Part shown: positions 1-9,557 of the stretch, piece after piece
How positions within the stretch are numbered: the stretch's first letter is position 1
Layout: each line of letters starts with the position of its first letter
NCBI RefSeq assembly: GCF_020532555.1
Contig: NZ_JAJBBR010000016.1
Span: 40,836-104,835, forward strand
Origin: Microvirga lenta
GTDB taxonomy: Bacteria; Pseudomonadota; Alphaproteobacteria; Rhizobiales; Beijerinckiaceae
Direction: 5' to 3'
DNA: 64,000 nt
The notes under the pieces: model-generated
Seen by the model: only the letters and a program-made list of their open reading frames with translations
The model's database searches: none
What the model was told of the DNA's origin: nothing
Program-made: the position numbers and the translations under genes

Positions 1-2
1 CT

Positions 3-419
3 CTGAAGGAGGACCGCAAGCCCCGCTATTTCGATATGCCCGCGCTCAGGCTTCAGGTGGCCCTCTATCCCGACATCGCCGCGGCTCCGGGCTGTGTGAG
101 TTGCCATAACGAACACCCGAACTCACCGAAGACCGACTGGCGGCTGGGCGACGTGATGGGTGCCACGACCTGGACCCATCCCCGAGCCGCCGTGTCCGAC
201 CGGGAGCTGCGCCAAGGCATCGCCCAGGTCTATGCCGCGGTCGAGAGAGCCTATGCCGCCTATCTCGAGAAGGTTCGACGCATTCCCGACCCGCCGTCCA
301 TCGGCTCAGCTTGGCCCGGCAGGGAGGGCAGGCGGCTTCCGGATGCCGAGACGTTCATGAGTGCGGTCAAGGAGGCGACGGCAGCCCAGATCCTCGATGC
401 CGCGGTTCTGTTGCGATGA
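3..419 (+). CDS. C-terminal part of a DUF3365 (Tll0287-like) c-type heme domain protein
   Basis: The frame is open from the left edge, so the start lies outside the window. The visible part has one CxxCH heme-attachment motif (CVSCHN, about 93-110) followed by a DWRLGDVMG stretch, the signature of the DUF3365/Tll0287-like domain. Such domains bind heme c in the periplasm and usually serve as redox or gas sensors or as electron carriers. The stop overlaps the start of the next gene (ATGA), so the two are almost certainly co-transcribed and the product probably works with that membrane protein. Signal peptide and any upstream domains cannot be seen. Confidence 0.8.
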   Translation: MKEDRKPRYFDMPALRLQVALYPDIAAAPGCVSCHNEHPNSPKTDWRLGDVMGATTWTHPRAAVSDRELRQGIAQVYAAVERAYAAYLEKVRRIPDPPSIGSAWPGREGRRLPDAETFMSAVKEATAAQILDAAVLLR

Positions 420-928
420 GCGTTCTCCTCAAGCTTCAGCAACGGAAGACCGCCTATCTCCCGGTCGGTCTGTGCTTCGCCGCGATCGCGCTCGCCGCGC
501 TCGGCCTCGGGCAGGGTGGCCGGGGCTTCGTCGAGGACATGCCGACGGCCGCTCTCTTCGCCTACGAGCTCGCGACGGGTACCCTGCTCGTTCTGTCCCT
601 TCTCTGGCAGTGGCGGCTCTATTTCGTGCGCCGGAGCAGGGATGCCCGCAGGCTTCAGCGGGCATACCGCCAACACCGCTGGCTCGGTCTCGTGCCGATG
701 GGGCTGCTCGTCGTCCACATGGGGCCGCCGGGAGCCAATCTTCTCTCGGCCATGACCTGCCTGTTGCTGGTGTCCTGCCTGAGCGGCCTCTTCAACAACG
801 AGATCGTCCGGCAGCGGGCGGGCTGGGTGCGGACGGCATGGCTCGTCGCCCATGTGGGGTCGGCAGCCTTCATCCTGCCTCTGGTGGTCCTCCACATCTG
901 GGCCGTTCTGGCGTTCCGGGTCCATTGA
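416..928 (+). CDS. Small multi-pass membrane protein with conserved histidines
   Basis: 170 residues with about four hydrophobic segments. The start at 416 is chosen because its ATG overlaps the preceding TGA; an upstream in-frame ATG at 311 would lie deep in the previous gene. Histidines sit at membrane edges (QHRW, VVHMG, VAHVG, VLHIW), a layout like that of di-heme cytochrome b-type membrane anchors. Coupling to the c-heme domain protein upstream suggests a membrane electron-transfer pair. The function is inferred; I do not recognise the exact family. Confidence 0.75.
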   Translation: MSVLLKLQQRKTAYLPVGLCFAAIALAALGLGQGGRGFVEDMPTAALFAYELATGTLLVLSLLWQWRLYFVRRSRDARRLQRAYRQHRWLGLVPMGLLVVHMGPPGANLLSAMTCLLLVSCLSGLFNNEIVRQRAGWVRTAWLVAHVGSAAFILPLVVLHIWAVLAFRVH

Positions 929-1064
929 CCGCGAAAGGTCCTCGTTGACACGGCCGAGCTTCGCTCGCATAAAAGTCCCATGACATGCCTGCCGATCATC
1001 CGCCGACGCCGAACCGACGCTCCGCACGCGCGAGCGCGATGACGGCCGCCCTGGCTTGATCGCA

Positions 1065-1089
1065 GCCGCGCCCGGAGCGCGGCTTTTTT
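1065..1089 (+). terminator. Rho-independent terminator after the heme-protein operon
   Basis: Seven-base stem GCCGCGC (1065-1071) and GCGCGGC (1077-1083) with a CCGGA loop, followed by six T (1084-1089). It ends the operon of the first two genes. Confidence 0.85.
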
Positions 1090-1163
1090 GTTTTCCGAGA
1101 ACTCTTTGGCGCCAAGCGCCTTTTGTCCTATATCAGCGGCCTGACAGGCGGATGGGATCGGCG

Positions 1164-2132
1164 ATGACCACCATGACCACGAATACAGCGGACCTCGGGC
1201 AGAAGACCCGGACGGTTTTCATCGACGGAGAGGCGGGAACGACGGGGCTCGGCATCCGCGAGCGCCTGCAGCATGTCCCCGGCATCGCCATCAAGAGCAT
1301 CGCGCACGAGCTGCGCAAGGATGCGGCCGCCAAGCGGGACATTCTGGCCGAGGTCGATCTGGTGGTCCTGTGCCTGCACGACGACGCCGCGCGCGAGACG
1401 GTCGGCCTGGTGGACGCCATGGGCGGCAACGGTCCCCGGATCCTCGACGCCAGCACCGCGCACCGGGTCAGCCCCGGCTGGGTCTATGGCTTCGCGGAGC
1501 TCGATTCGAACCAGCGGGCGGCGATTGCCGGTGCCGACCGGGTGGCCAATCCGGGCTGCTATCCCACCGGCGCCATCGCCCTCATCCGCCCCCTCGTGGA
1601 TGCCGGCATCGTCCCGGCCGACTATCCGATCAGCGTGAACGCGGTCAGCGGCTATAGCGGCGGCGGGCGTTCCATGATCGAGTCCTACGAGGCCGGCACG
1701 GCCCCTGCCTTCGAACTCTACGGCCTCGGTTTCGAGCACAAGCACGTGCCGGAACTGCAGCGCTATACTGGCCTGTCCCGGCGTCCAATCTTCATTCCCT
1801 CGGTCGGCAATTTCCGGCAGGGCATGCTCGTCAGCGTCCCGCTCCATCTCGACATGCTGCCCGGCAGGCCAGGTGCGGGGGACCTCGAAGACGCGCTCGT
1901 GAAGCACTACCGCGAGGGCGGCCTCGTCACCGTGGTGCCGACGGCGCCCGAGGGCAAGAAGGTCGAGCGGATCGAGCCGGAGGCGCTCAACGATACGGAC
2001 CGGATGGAGCTCCGTGTCTTCCGCCACGACGCCTATGGCCATGCCGTCCTGGTGGCTCGCCTCGACAATCTCGGCAAGGGAGCGTCGGGAGCGGCGGTCC
2101 AGAACATCCAGCTGATGCTCGGGCTGATCTGA
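1164..2132 (+). CDS. argC: N-acetyl-gamma-glutamyl-phosphate reductase, type 2
   Basis: Catalyses the NADPH-dependent reduction of N-acetylglutamyl-5-phosphate to the semialdehyde, third step of arginine synthesis, in the cytosol. The N-terminus [17 protein letters not shown] is the nucleotide-binding signature of the short type 2 ArgC. The catalytic Cys lies in NPGCYPTG (about residue 132). The length, about 322 residues, fits the type 2 family (about 310). Possible starts are 1152, 1164 and 1173; the ones nearest the conserved N-terminus are the most likely. It stands alone, with no other arg gene beside it, as is common in this order. Confidence 0.95.
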   Translation: MTTMTTNTADLGQKTRTVFIDGEAGTTGLGIRERLQHVPGIAIKSIAHELRKDAAAKRDILAEVDLVVLCLHDDAARETVGLVDAMGGNGPRILDASTAHRVSPGWVYGFAELDSNQRAAIAGADRVANPGCYPTGAIALIRPLVDAGIVPADYPISVNAVSGYSGGGRSMIESYEAGTAPAFELYGLGFEHKHVPELQRYTGLSRRPIFIPSVGNFRQGMLVSVPLHLDMLPGRPGAGDLEDALVKHYREGGLVTVVPTAPEGKKVERIEPEALNDTDRMELRVFRHDAYGHAVLVARLDNLGKGASGAAVQNIQLMLGLI

Positions 2133-2184
2133 AAACCCGCTCCGCGCCCACATTCCGCCACGCTGTCCGACTGTACTCGGCTCC

Positions 2185-2394
2185 ATGCGATACGACATGC
2201 GAGCCGATAGAGCCGGTTGGACCGTCTATGACGTCGCCACCGGGCGTCCCGTGATCCTGGGCGACGTCGCCCTGATCGGCATCAGTTTCGAGGATGCGGA
2301 TTCTCTCGTGAACCTGCTCAACGTGCAGGACCGGGAGAGCGCGAGAGGGGCCTCCCGGTCCTCTCCGGCGCCGCACCCCGTCTCCGTCAGGTAA
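2185..2394 (+). CDS. Small hypothetical protein
   Basis: 69 residues with no membrane segment. The first 50 residues read as folded protein (GWTVYDVATGRPVILGDVAL, then a run rich in acidic and aliphatic residues), and codon use is G/C-rich at third positions. Its 3' end overlaps the end of the convergent pcm by 8 bases. No family is recognised, so no function is offered. Confidence 0.6.
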   Translation: MRYDMRADRAGWTVYDVATGRPVILGDVALIGISFEDADSLVNLLNVQDRESARGASRSSPAPHPVSVR

Positions 2395-3064
2395 TCGTTT
2401 CGAGCCGGCTGAAACGGACGGGAATGAGGTCCCTGGCCTCGGTCTGCCCCGCCTCGTCCTTGTCGATGATGGTGAGCCGCTGCATTCCCTCGGGCCCGAT
2501 GGGCATGACCAGACGCCCGCCGGGCTTGAGCTGGTCCAGGAGGGCCGGGGGCGGGCGTTCGGCCGCGGCCGTCACCAGGATCTTGTCGAAGGGGGCGTGC
2601 TCGCGCCACCCGCGGGAGCCGTCTCCATCCCGGATCTCGACATTCGTATAGCCGAGATGGTGGAGGAGCACTCCCGCATCGCCGGCGAATTCCTCGACGA
2701 TTTCGATGCTCCACACCTGCCCCGAGAGTTCCGCCAGGATGGCCGTCTGGTAGCCCAGGCCCGTGCCGACCTCGAGCACCGTCTCGTGCGGCTGGGGCGA
2801 GAGGAGATCCGTCATCAGCCCCACGATGAAGGGCTGGGAGATCGTCTTGTCGAAGCCGATCGGCAGCGGCATGTCCTGATACGCATAAGGCGCCAGAGGG
2901 GCGGGGACGAAGAGGTGGCGCGGGACCTTGCGCATCGCCTCCATCACGCGCTCGTCCAGGGTCGCCTTTCCGATTTCGTCGCTTGCGAGGTCGGTATGAA
3001 TGGCAACGACCTCGACCATGTGCCGACGCAGAATAGCCAGGTGGCCCTCGTTCATCGGCTTCAT
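2387..3064 (-). CDS. pcm: Protein-L-isoaspartate O-methyltransferase
   Basis: Transfers a methyl group from S-adenosylmethionine to isoaspartyl residues in damaged proteins, a repair reaction in the cytosol. The SAM-binding motif VLEVGTGLGYQTAILAEL, the post-motif VWSIEI and the conserved substrate loop FDKTISQPFIVGLM are all visible. The start at 3064 (MKPMNEGH) gives 225 residues, the usual size; the frame stays open to 3187, but that extension runs into the hairpin region. Confidence 0.93.
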   Translation of the reverse strand: MKPMNEGHLAILRRHMVEVVAIHTDLASDEIGKATLDERVMEAMRKVPRHLFVPAPLAPYAYQDMPLPIGFDKTISQPFIVGLMTDLLSPQPHETVLEVGTGLGYQTAILAELSGQVWSIEIVEEFAGDAGVLLHHLGYTNVEIRDGDGSRGWREHAPFDKILVTAAAERPPPALLDQLKPGGRLVMPIGPEGMQRLTIIDKDEAGQTEARDLIPVRFSRLETIT

Positions 3065-3170
3065 GACGTTCCTTTTCTCCGCGATCGGCCTGCCGCCGAA
3101 CAGGTAACGCCCGGCGAGGCCTTTCGGTTTGGCGGATGGGCGGAAGTGCGCCCCCGGCTCAAACGAGAAG

Positions 3171-3196
3171 AGGGCGGATGCCTGCACATCCGCCCT
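3171..3196 (-). terminator. Hairpin ending the FAH-family gene
   Basis: Perfect 10-base stem AGGGCGGATG (3171-3180) and CATCCGCCCT (3187-3196) with a 6-base loop. It lies 32 bases past the stop of the minus-strand hydrolase gene, and the minus-strand 3' side is pyrimidine-rich (CTTCTCGTTTG). Confidence 0.65.
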
Positions 3197-3227
3197 CCTG
3201 CTGTTCTGGTCCTCAAAGGCTGTGGGG

Positions 3228-4118
3228 CTAGCCGTGGTGAACCCGGGGTGCCCGGCTGGTGTCCGGAGGGTTCTCCTCGAAGGCGATGACCTGCTGGCGC
3301 TGTTCGCCCAGACCTTCGATCCCGAGAGTCACCACGTCGCCCGCCTTGAGGAAGCGCTGAGGCTTCATGCCCATGCCGACGCCCGGCGGAGTGCCGGTGG
3401 TGATGACGTCGCCGGGTTCCAGGATCATGAAGTGGGAAACGTAGGACACGATCTGCGCCACGTTGAAGATCATGGTCTTGGTCGAGCCCGTCTGCATGCG
3501 CTCGCCGTTCACGTCGAGCCACATGGAGAGGTTCTGCACGTCGGCGATCTCGTCCTTGGTCACCAGCCACGGGCCGATGGGGCCGAAGGTGGGGCAGCCC
3601 TTGCCCTTGGTCCAGGTGCCGCCGCGCTCGAGCTGGTATTCCCGCTCCGACACGTCGTTGCAGACGCAGTAGCCGGCGACGAAGTCCAGCGCCTCGTTGG
3701 CGCCCACATAGGAGGCCCGGTCGCCGATGACGATGGCGAGTTCGACCTCCCAGTCGGTCTTCTGCGACCCACGGGGGATGATCACGTCGTCGTTGGGGCC
3801 GACGATGCAGGAGGGCGCCTTGTTGAAGACGATGGGCTCCGCCGGAATCGCCGCCCCTGTCTCAGCCGCATGGTCGGCATAGTTCAGGCCGATCGCGATG
3901 AAATTGCGGACATTCCCGACGCAGGGGCCCAGACGCTGTCCCGCGGGGGCGCTCGGGAGGGAGCTCGGATCCACCTGCTTCAGACGCGCCAGACTCTCGG
4001 ACGTGAGAGATTCCCCTGAAAAATCGGGAAGAATGCTCGATACGTCGCGAATCTGACCATTTCCATCGACGATCCCCGGCTTCTCCTGTCCAGGGTTCCC
4101 AAACCTCACCAGCTTCAT
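3228..4118 (-). CDS. Fumarylacetoacetate hydrolase family protein
   Basis: 296 residues. The FAH catalytic fold is clear from about residue 95: IGLNYADHAAE, then DWEVELAIVIG with metal-binding acidic residues, and GYCVCNDVSERE. The family splits carbon-carbon bonds or hydrates 2-keto acids using Mg2+ (fumarylpyruvate, ureidoglycolate, 2,4-diketo-3-deoxy-sugar acids). The N-terminal module MKLVRFGNPGQEKPGIV resembles the ureidoglycolate-lyase / 2,4-diketo-3-deoxy-L-fuconate hydrolase branch. The substrate cannot be read from the sequence and no pathway partner is adjacent. Start set at 4118, where the conserved N-terminus begins. Confidence 0.9.
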   Translation of the reverse strand: MKLVRFGNPGQEKPGIVDGNGQIRDVSSILPDFSGESLTSESLARLKQVDPSSLPSAPAGQRLGPCVGNVRNFIAIGLNYADHAAETGAAIPAEPIVFNKAPSCIVGPNDDVIIPRGSQKTDWEVELAIVIGDRASYVGANEALDFVAGYCVCNDVSEREYQLERGGTWTKGKGCPTFGPIGPWLVTKDEIADVQNLSMWLDVNGERMQTGSTKTMIFNVAQIVSYVSHFMILEPGDVITTGTPPGVGMGMKPQRFLKAGDVVTLGIEGLGEQRQQVIAFEENPPDTSRAPRVHHG

Positions 4119-4507
4119 CAAGCACTCCTGTCGTAGCGGTACCGCTTTTATGTGGCACATCCCGCCCCTGGGCAACGCAATTTCCGGCCGCAAACATGTT
4201 GCGCTTTTGCCACGAAGGGGGACAAAACGGCATTCCGGCCTGTCCGAAAGGATGATCGAAACGGGATTAGTGTGGGATGCAAATACATCCGTTTACATAT
4301 GAACCATTCTTTTTATTCTGTATTGAGCGAGCGATACGTTAAGTAATGTATGATATATATTTCGGAATTATCTTTATATCAGCGTAGTAGAAAACGCCGC
4401 TTAGGTTTTCGTTAAACGATTGCGGCAGAATTAAAGCATTGGCACATTGGCGGCAACGCGGGATTCGCCGTGCACAAATCAAGTCCATAAAGGGCAGGAA
4501 GCTTCCC
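4119..4507. other. AT-rich intergenic stretch between divergent genes
   Basis: 389 bases with no convincing gene. Positions about 4280-4440 are strikingly A/T-rich for this genome (for example a GATATATATTTCGG run). The stretch probably carries divergent promoters for the FAH gene and the porin gene and a long untranslated leader of the latter. No operator could be assigned. Confidence 0.6.
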
Positions 4508-5827
4508 ATGAGCCGTTTCAATCGTTCTTTGACCCTGGCTGCCGTTTCCCTCGCAGCTCTCATTACCGCTCAGGGCGGCGCTCAGGCCGGAGCCTTCGCT
4601 CTGCGCGAGCAGAGCGCCTCGGGGCAGGGGCTGTCCTTCGCCGGCGTCGCCGCCGGCTCGGGTGGAGTATCGTCCATCTTCTGGAACCCGGCCGCGATTA
4701 CGATGAATCCCGGCTGGCAGAGCGAGTGGCACGCCACGGCCATCATCCCGCGTGTCGAAATCACGCCGACCTACACCCTGCCCGCCGGCCTTGCCGCGCT
4801 GGGCTCCTCCGGCGACATCGGTCTCGATGCCGTGGTGCCCGCCAGCTACACCAGCTATCAGGTCAACGACCGTCTCTGGGTCGGCCTCTATACCGGCGCG
4901 CCGTACGGCCTTTCCACGAAGCCCGATCCGTTCTGGGCCGGACAGCTCTACGCCCGCACGACCGAGGTCTTCTCCCTCGAGGCTCAGCCCACCATCGGCT
5001 TCAAGGTGAACGATTGGCTGTCGGTCGGTGCCGGCATCCGCGCCCAGTACTTCGATGTCCGCTACTTCTCGGCCGTGGGCCCGACGGCCACGAACCCGAA
5101 CCCGTTCGTTCCGAGCGCCGGCCTGGAAGGCGACAGCTTCGGCATCGGCTACACCCTCGGCGCCACGCTGACGCCTTTCGCCGGCACCACCATCGGTATC
5201 GGTTTCCGCTCCGCCGTCGAGCACCAGCTCGAAGGCGAGTTCCAGTATTTCGGCGTTCCGATCAAGGCGAACCTCGTCCTGCCGGAATCCGTTTCCGTCG
5301 GCATCAGCCAGCAGATCGGCAGCGCGTTCACCCTGCACGCCACGGCGGAATGGACGAACTGGAGCCGACTGGGCTTCCCGCGCGTCTACAACAACCTGAC
5401 CGGCGGCCTGCTCGCACAGGCCCCTTACCTGCCGCTCGCCTACGAGGATGGCTGGTACTTCTCGGTCGGTGGCGAGTACGCCATCAACCCGGCATGGACC
5501 GTGCGCGCCGGCGTCGGCTACGAGATCTCGCCCATCGAGCTCGAAACCCGCAACCCGCGCCTGCCCGACTCCGACCGCGTGTGGCTGTCCCTGGGCGCCA
5601 CCTACAACTGGAGCGACAAGCTCGCCTTCGACCTGGGCTACACGCACATCTTCTCGGTGGGCAACACGGACATCAACATCGCTCCGGGCAACCCCATCTT
5701 CCCGACCCGCGGCGTGGTGTTCGCGGCCGATGTCCAGTCCAGCGTCGATATCGTCTCGGCCTCGATCAAGTACCGCTGGGACAACCCGGCAGTGGCCATT
5801 CCGGCTCCGATCGTGCGCAAGTACTGA
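4508..5827 (+). CDS. OmpP1/FadL/TodX family outer membrane transporter
   Basis: 439 residues beginning with a signal peptide (MSRFNRSLTLAAVSLAAL...AQAGAFALREQ). The mature N-terminus GAFALREQSASGQG followed by FWNPAAIT is the plug signature of FadL-type beta-barrels, which take up long-chain fatty acids and other hydrophobic substrates across the outer membrane. The rest alternates aromatic and polar residues as in a 14-strand barrel and ends near the C-terminus in KYRW. The start at 4508 is set by the signal peptide. The neighbouring PHA synthase fits a lipid or carbon-storage theme, but this link is inferred. Confidence 0.92.
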   Translation: MSRFNRSLTLAAVSLAALITAQGGAQAGAFALREQSASGQGLSFAGVAAGSGGVSSIFWNPAAITMNPGWQSEWHATAIIPRVEITPTYTLPAGLAALGSSGDIGLDAVVPASYTSYQVNDRLWVGLYTGAPYGLSTKPDPFWAGQLYARTTEVFSLEAQPTIGFKVNDWLSVGAGIRAQYFDVRYFSAVGPTATNPNPFVPSAGLEGDSFGIGYTLGATLTPFAGTTIGIGFRSAVEHQLEGEFQYFGVPIKANLVLPESVSVGISQQIGSAFTLHATAEWTNWSRLGFPRVYNNLTGGLLAQAPYLPLAYEDGWYFSVGGEYAINPAWTVRAGVGYEISPIELETRNPRLPDSDRVWLSLGATYNWSDKLAFDLGYTHIFSVGNTDINIAPGNPIFPTRGVVFAADVQSSVDIVSASIKYRWDNPAVAIPAPIVRKY

Positions 5828-5850
5828 GAGCCTTCAGATCATCGGAAACG

Positions 5851-5880
5851 AAAAGGCCGGCTTCACGCCGGCCTTTTCTT
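5851..5880 (+). terminator. Bidirectional terminator between the porin gene and phaC
   Basis: Eleven-base perfect stem AAAAGGCCGGC (5851-5861) and GCCGGCCTTTT (5867-5877) with a 5-base loop, then CTT. The A/T ends give a U-tract on both strands, so it can serve the convergent genes on both sides. Confidence 0.9.
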
Positions 5881-5904
5881 TTGCACGTCAGGTTCTCCTG
5901 GGTT

Positions 5905-7710
5905 TCAGGATTTTGCCAGGACGTAGGTGCCCGGCGCGTCGCAGAGGGGTGCGAGCTTGCCGCCGCCGGGCTCGCGGGCCTTCACCATGCGGGGCGCCTG
6001 CTCCTTGATCCACGAGAACCAGTAGGGCCACCATGTGCCGGGCGTTTCGGAGGCGTTCTTCATCCAATCCTCGAGCTCGCCTTCCACAGGGCCGCCCGTC
6101 CAGAACTGATACTTCGGCTTGTTGGTAGGGTTGACCACGCCGGCAATATGACCGGATCCGGCGAGCACGAAATCGACCGGCCCGCCGAAGGACTTGGAGC
6201 CCAGGAAGACGGAGCGGGCAGGGGCGATATGGTCCTCTTTCGTCGCAAGGTTGAAGATCGGCACCTTCACCTTCTTCAGATCGAGCTTGATGCCGCCGAT
6301 CTCCATCTCGCCCTTGGCGAGCTTGTTGTCGAGATAGCAGTTGCGCAGGTAGAAGGCATGATTCGCCGCCGGCATCCGGGTCGAGTCCGCGTTCCAGTAG
6401 AGCAGATCGAACGGGTAGGGCGACTGCCCCTTCATGTAGACGTTGACCACGTAGGGCCAGATCAGATCGTTCGGCCGCAGCATGTTGAAGGCGTTGGCCA
6501 TGCGCGATCCCTCGAGATAGCCTCGCGCCTTCATGTCCGCTTCGAGGCTCTTGATCTGCTCTTCGTCCGCGAAGACCTTCAGATCGCCCGCATGGGTGAA
6601 ATCGACCTGCGCGGTGAAGAAGGTCGCGCTGTCGATCCGCTTGTCGCGGGTGGCCGCCATATAGGCCAGGGTGACCGCCAGGAGCGTTCCGCCGACGCAA
6701 TAGCCGATGGCCGTCACCTTCTTCTCGCCGGTCGCTTCCTCGACGGCGTCGAGGGCGGCGAAGATGCCCTCGCGCATGTAGTGCTCGAAGCTCTTCTCCG
6801 CGTGGACCTCGGCGGGATTGACCCAGGAAATGCAGAAGACGGTCAGTCCCTGCGAGACCGCCCACCGGATGAAGCTCTTCTCCGGGTTCAGGTCGAGGAT
6901 GTAGAACTTGTTGATCCAGGGCGGCACGATCAGAAGCGGGCGCTTGAGGACCTTGTCCGTTGTGGGTGCGTACTGGATCAGCTCCATCAGCTCGTTGCGG
7001 AAGATCACCTTTCCCGGCGTCGTGGCGATGTTGCCGCCGACCTTGAACCCGGTCGGGTCCGATTGCCGGATCTTCAGCTCCCCCGATCCTGCCTCGATAT
7101 CCTCGGCCAGCATGGACATGCCGCGGGCCAGATTGGCGCCGTTCTGCTGAAGCGTCTCCCGAAGGAGCTCGGGATTGGTCAAGAGAAAATTCGACGGCGA
7201 AAGGGCGCTGGAGATCTGCTTCAGGTAGAACTGCGCCTTATGACGGGTGCGCTCGTCGACGCCCTCCGCATCCTCCACGAGATCCTCCGCCCAGCGGGAG
7301 GTGATGAGGTAGGCCTGCTTCAGGAAGTCGAAGAGAGGATTGTTGGACCATTCCGGGTCGCGGAAGCGGTTGTCCTTCGGCTCCGGCTCCGCGACCGGCT
7401 CGGCGGGTTCGCCCTGCGCGCGCTTGAGGGTCGAGGTCCAGAGGTCGAGAAATTGGGTGCCGAGACGTGTCTGCGCCTCGAGCGCCTTCTGCGGGTCGGT
7501 CATCCAGGCTTCGGCCACCGGGCCGAACGCCTTGACCATCTCCTGCGCGTCGGCGGCGAGCCCCGGCTTGGGCTGTCCGTTCTCCAGAGGCTTGAGATAG
7601 GCGGCGGTTGCCTTGCCGGCGCCTTCGATGAAGAGGGCAACGTTGCGGGACAACTCCTCGAAATCCGGAGTTGGGGTCTTTGCCTTTCCTTCGTCGAGCA
7701 TTTTGCTCAT
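5905..7710 (-). CDS. phaC: Class I poly(R)-hydroxyalkanoate synthase
   Basis: Polymerises (R)-3-hydroxyacyl-CoA into PHA storage granules. 601 residues, as expected for class I PhaC. The lipase-like box GYCVGGT contains the nucleophile Cys at about residue 338; the catalytic Asp is in KEDHIAP and the His in GSGHIAG near the C-terminus. The PhaC N-terminal domain and [12 protein letters not shown] are also present. The start at 7710 is preferred because GGGAG sits at the right distance upstream; an in-frame ATG at 7764 lacks a site. No phasin or phaAB gene is adjacent. It is transcribed divergently from the small lipoprotein gene. Confidence 0.95.
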   Translation of the reverse strand: MSKMLDEGKAKTPTPDFEELSRNVALFIEGAGKATAAYLKPLENGQPKPGLAADAQEMVKAFGPVAEAWMTDPQKALEAQTRLGTQFLDLWTSTLKRAQGEPAEPVAEPEPKDNRFRDPEWSNNPLFDFLKQAYLITSRWAEDLVEDAEGVDERTRHKAQFYLKQISSALSPSNFLLTNPELLRETLQQNGANLARGMSMLAEDIEAGSGELKIRQSDPTGFKVGGNIATTPGKVIFRNELMELIQYAPTTDKVLKRPLLIVPPWINKFYILDLNPEKSFIRWAVSQGLTVFCISWVNPAEVHAEKSFEHYMREGIFAALDAVEEATGEKKVTAIGYCVGGTLLAVTLAYMAATRDKRIDSATFFTAQVDFTHAGDLKVFADEEQIKSLEADMKARGYLEGSRMANAFNMLRPNDLIWPYVVNVYMKGQSPYPFDLLYWNADSTRMPAANHAFYLRNCYLDNKLAKGEMEIGGIKLDLKKVKVPIFNLATKEDHIAPARSVFLGSKSFGGPVDFVLAGSGHIAGVVNPTNKPKYQFWTGGPVEGELEDWMKNASETPGTWWPYWFSWIKEQAPRMVKAREPGGGKLAPLCDAPGTYVLAKS

Positions 7711-7821
7711 AAGGCGATCTCCCTGCGTCCCACCGCCATTGCTCATGAGCCGCATTTCCGACATTTTAGCGTTCGAAGCATCGGATAAGCCAGAGCTATG
7801 TCATCTTTGTTGAGCCTGAAA

Positions 7822-8199
7822 ATGCGTTTTACGACTAAAGCTTTACTCACCGGTCGCGCCGCCGCGGTGGGTTTTACGGCGCTTCTCGTTGCCAACGCTG
7901 CAGGCTGTGCCGACGGTTCCAACCCCACCCGGGACCTTTTCGCGGCGGTGGGGGCCGGGCCGAAGACCGCGCCGACCCCGGATTTCGTGGCAAGCTCCAG
8001 GCCAGAGACACTTGATTACATGCCCGTCGGCACGTCCCAGCCGGGACGCAGCACGCCCGCCAGAACGGCGGAGGAGGTCAAGGCCGCCGAGGCCGAGCTC
8101 GACGCCCTGCGGGCCCAGAACGAAGCCAAGGGCGCAGCCGCCGCCGAACTGGGCGGCACCCCGGCGCCGAAGCCTGTTCCGCTCCCGAAAACCCGCTAG
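7822..8199 (+). CDS. Putative small lipoprotein
   Basis: 125 residues. The N-terminus MRFTTK followed by a hydrophobic stretch ends at ANAAGC, a plausible lipobox, so the mature protein would be lipid-anchored. The rest is low-complexity: a Pro/Ala-rich region, an Ala/Glu-rich helix (AEEVKAAEAELDALRAQNEAK) and a Pro/Lys tail. An alternative start at 7798 adds eight residues. No family is recognised. It lies 41 bases before the aminotransferase gene and may be co-transcribed with it. Confidence 0.7.
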   Translation: MRFTTKALLTGRAAAVGFTALLVANAAGCADGSNPTRDLFAAVGAGPKTAPTPDFVASSRPETLDYMPVGTSQPGRSTPARTAEEVKAAEAELDALRAQNEAKGAAAAELGGTPAPKPVPLPKTR

Positions 8200-8240
8200 C
8201 CCGATACCCGAACGAGCCTTTCCCCTCGAGGACCAGAACC

Positions 8241-9461
8241 ATGACGGATTTCTACCGTATCAAGCGTCTTCCCCCTTACGTCTTCGAGCAGGTCAACCGC
8301 ATCAAGGCCGCCGCCCGCGCCAATGGAGCCGATATCATCGACCTCGGGATGGGCAATCCCGACATGCAGGCGCCCCAGCACGTGATCGACAAGCTGGTGG
8401 AGACGGTCGGCAAGCCGCGCACGGACCGTTACTCGGCCTCCAAGGGCATCACCGGCCTCCGCAAGGCGCAGGCCGCCTATTACGAGCGCCGCTTCGGCGT
8501 GAAGCTCAACCCGGACACGCAGGTCGTCGCCACCCTCGGCTCGAAGGAAGGCTTCGCCAACATGGCGCAGGCGATTACTGCCCCCGGCGACGTGATCCTC
8601 GTGCCCAATCCCAGCTACCCGATCCATGCCTTCGGCTTCCTCATGGCAGGCGGCGTGATCCGCTCCGTGCCTGCCGAGCCGACGCCGGACTTCTTTCCCG
8701 CGGCCGAGCGGGCAGTCGCGCATTCGATCCCCAAGCCCGTCGCCCTCGTGGTGTGCTATCCGTCGAATCCGACCGCTTACGTTGCGTCCCTCGATTTCTA
8801 CCGGGACCTCGTCGCCTTCGCGAAGAAGCACGAGCTGATCCTGCTGTCCGATCTCGCCTATTCCGAGGTCTATTTCGACGAGAGCAACCCGCCGCCTTCG
8901 ATCCTGCAGGTTCCCGGAGCCATGGACGTGGCGGTCGAGTTCACCTCCATGTCGAAGACCTTCTCCATGGCCGGCTGGCGCATCGGCTTCGCCGTGGGCA
9001 ACGAGCGCCTCCTGGCCGCCCTGGCGCGGGTGAAGTCCTATCTCGATTACGGCGCGTTCACGCCCGTGCAGGTGGCCGCCACCGCAGCCCTGAACGGGCC
9101 GGAGGACTGCATTCGCGAGATGCGTGCCGTCTACAAGCGCCGCCGCGACGTGCTGGTGGATTCCTTCGCCAAGGCCGGGTGGTCCATTCCGGCCCCCACC
9201 GCGTCCATGTTCGCCTGGGTGCAGATCCCGGAAAAGTTCAGGTCCATGGGCAGCCTCGAGTTCTCGAAGCTCCTGGTGGAGAAGGCCGACGTCGCCGTCG
9301 CTCCCGGCATCGGATTCGGCGAACACGGGGACGACTACGTCCGAATCGCTCTCGTGGAGAACGAGCAGCGCATCCGGCAGGCCGCGCGCAACATCCGCCG
9401 GTTCTTCGATTCGGCCGATCAGACGCTCCACAACGTCGTACCCATGGTGCGGGCCCGCTGA
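8241..9461 (+). CDS. alaC: PLP-dependent class I/II aminotransferase (AlaC-like)
   Basis: 406 residues of a fold-type I aminotransferase. The Schiff-base lysine lies in SMSKTFSMAGWRIGF; the PLP contacts NPSYP, YPSNPTA and SDLAYSEV are visible. The sequence is closest to the glutamate-pyruvate transaminase (AlaC) and LL-diaminopimelate aminotransferase group. In many alphaproteobacteria this gene lies directly before hom, as here, so alanine or aspartate-family amino acid synthesis is the likely role. The exact substrate is inferred. Confidence 0.88.
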   Translation: MTDFYRIKRLPPYVFEQVNRIKAAARANGADIIDLGMGNPDMQAPQHVIDKLVETVGKPRTDRYSASKGITGLRKAQAAYYERRFGVKLNPDTQVVATLGSKEGFANMAQAITAPGDVILVPNPSYPIHAFGFLMAGGVIRSVPAEPTPDFFPAAERAVAHSIPKPVALVVCYPSNPTAYVASLDFYRDLVAFAKKHELILLSDLAYSEVYFDESNPPPSILQVPGAMDVAVEFTSMSKTFSMAGWRIGFAVGNERLLAALARVKSYLDYGAFTPVQVAATAALNGPEDCIREMRAVYKRRRDVLVDSFAKAGWSIPAPTASMFAWVQIPEKFRSMGSLEFSKLLVEKADVAVAPGIGFGEHGDDYVRIALVENEQRIRQAARNIRRFFDSADQTLHNVVPMVRAR

Positions 9462-9557
9462 GCGGGATTTTGCCTTGCCGCGAAAGCGGTCCGCACATGG
9501 ACATGCAACCCTGGCAGTCGTAAAGAGCAACGCGATTGTCAGAGGGAGCTGCTGTTC

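Noticed and set aside
4447..7788. A 1113-codon open frame across the porin gene and antisense to phaC
   Set aside because: It is out of frame with the clear FadL-type gene and opposite to the clear phaC; its sequence is Arg/Pro/His-rich with no domain. High G+C produces such frames.
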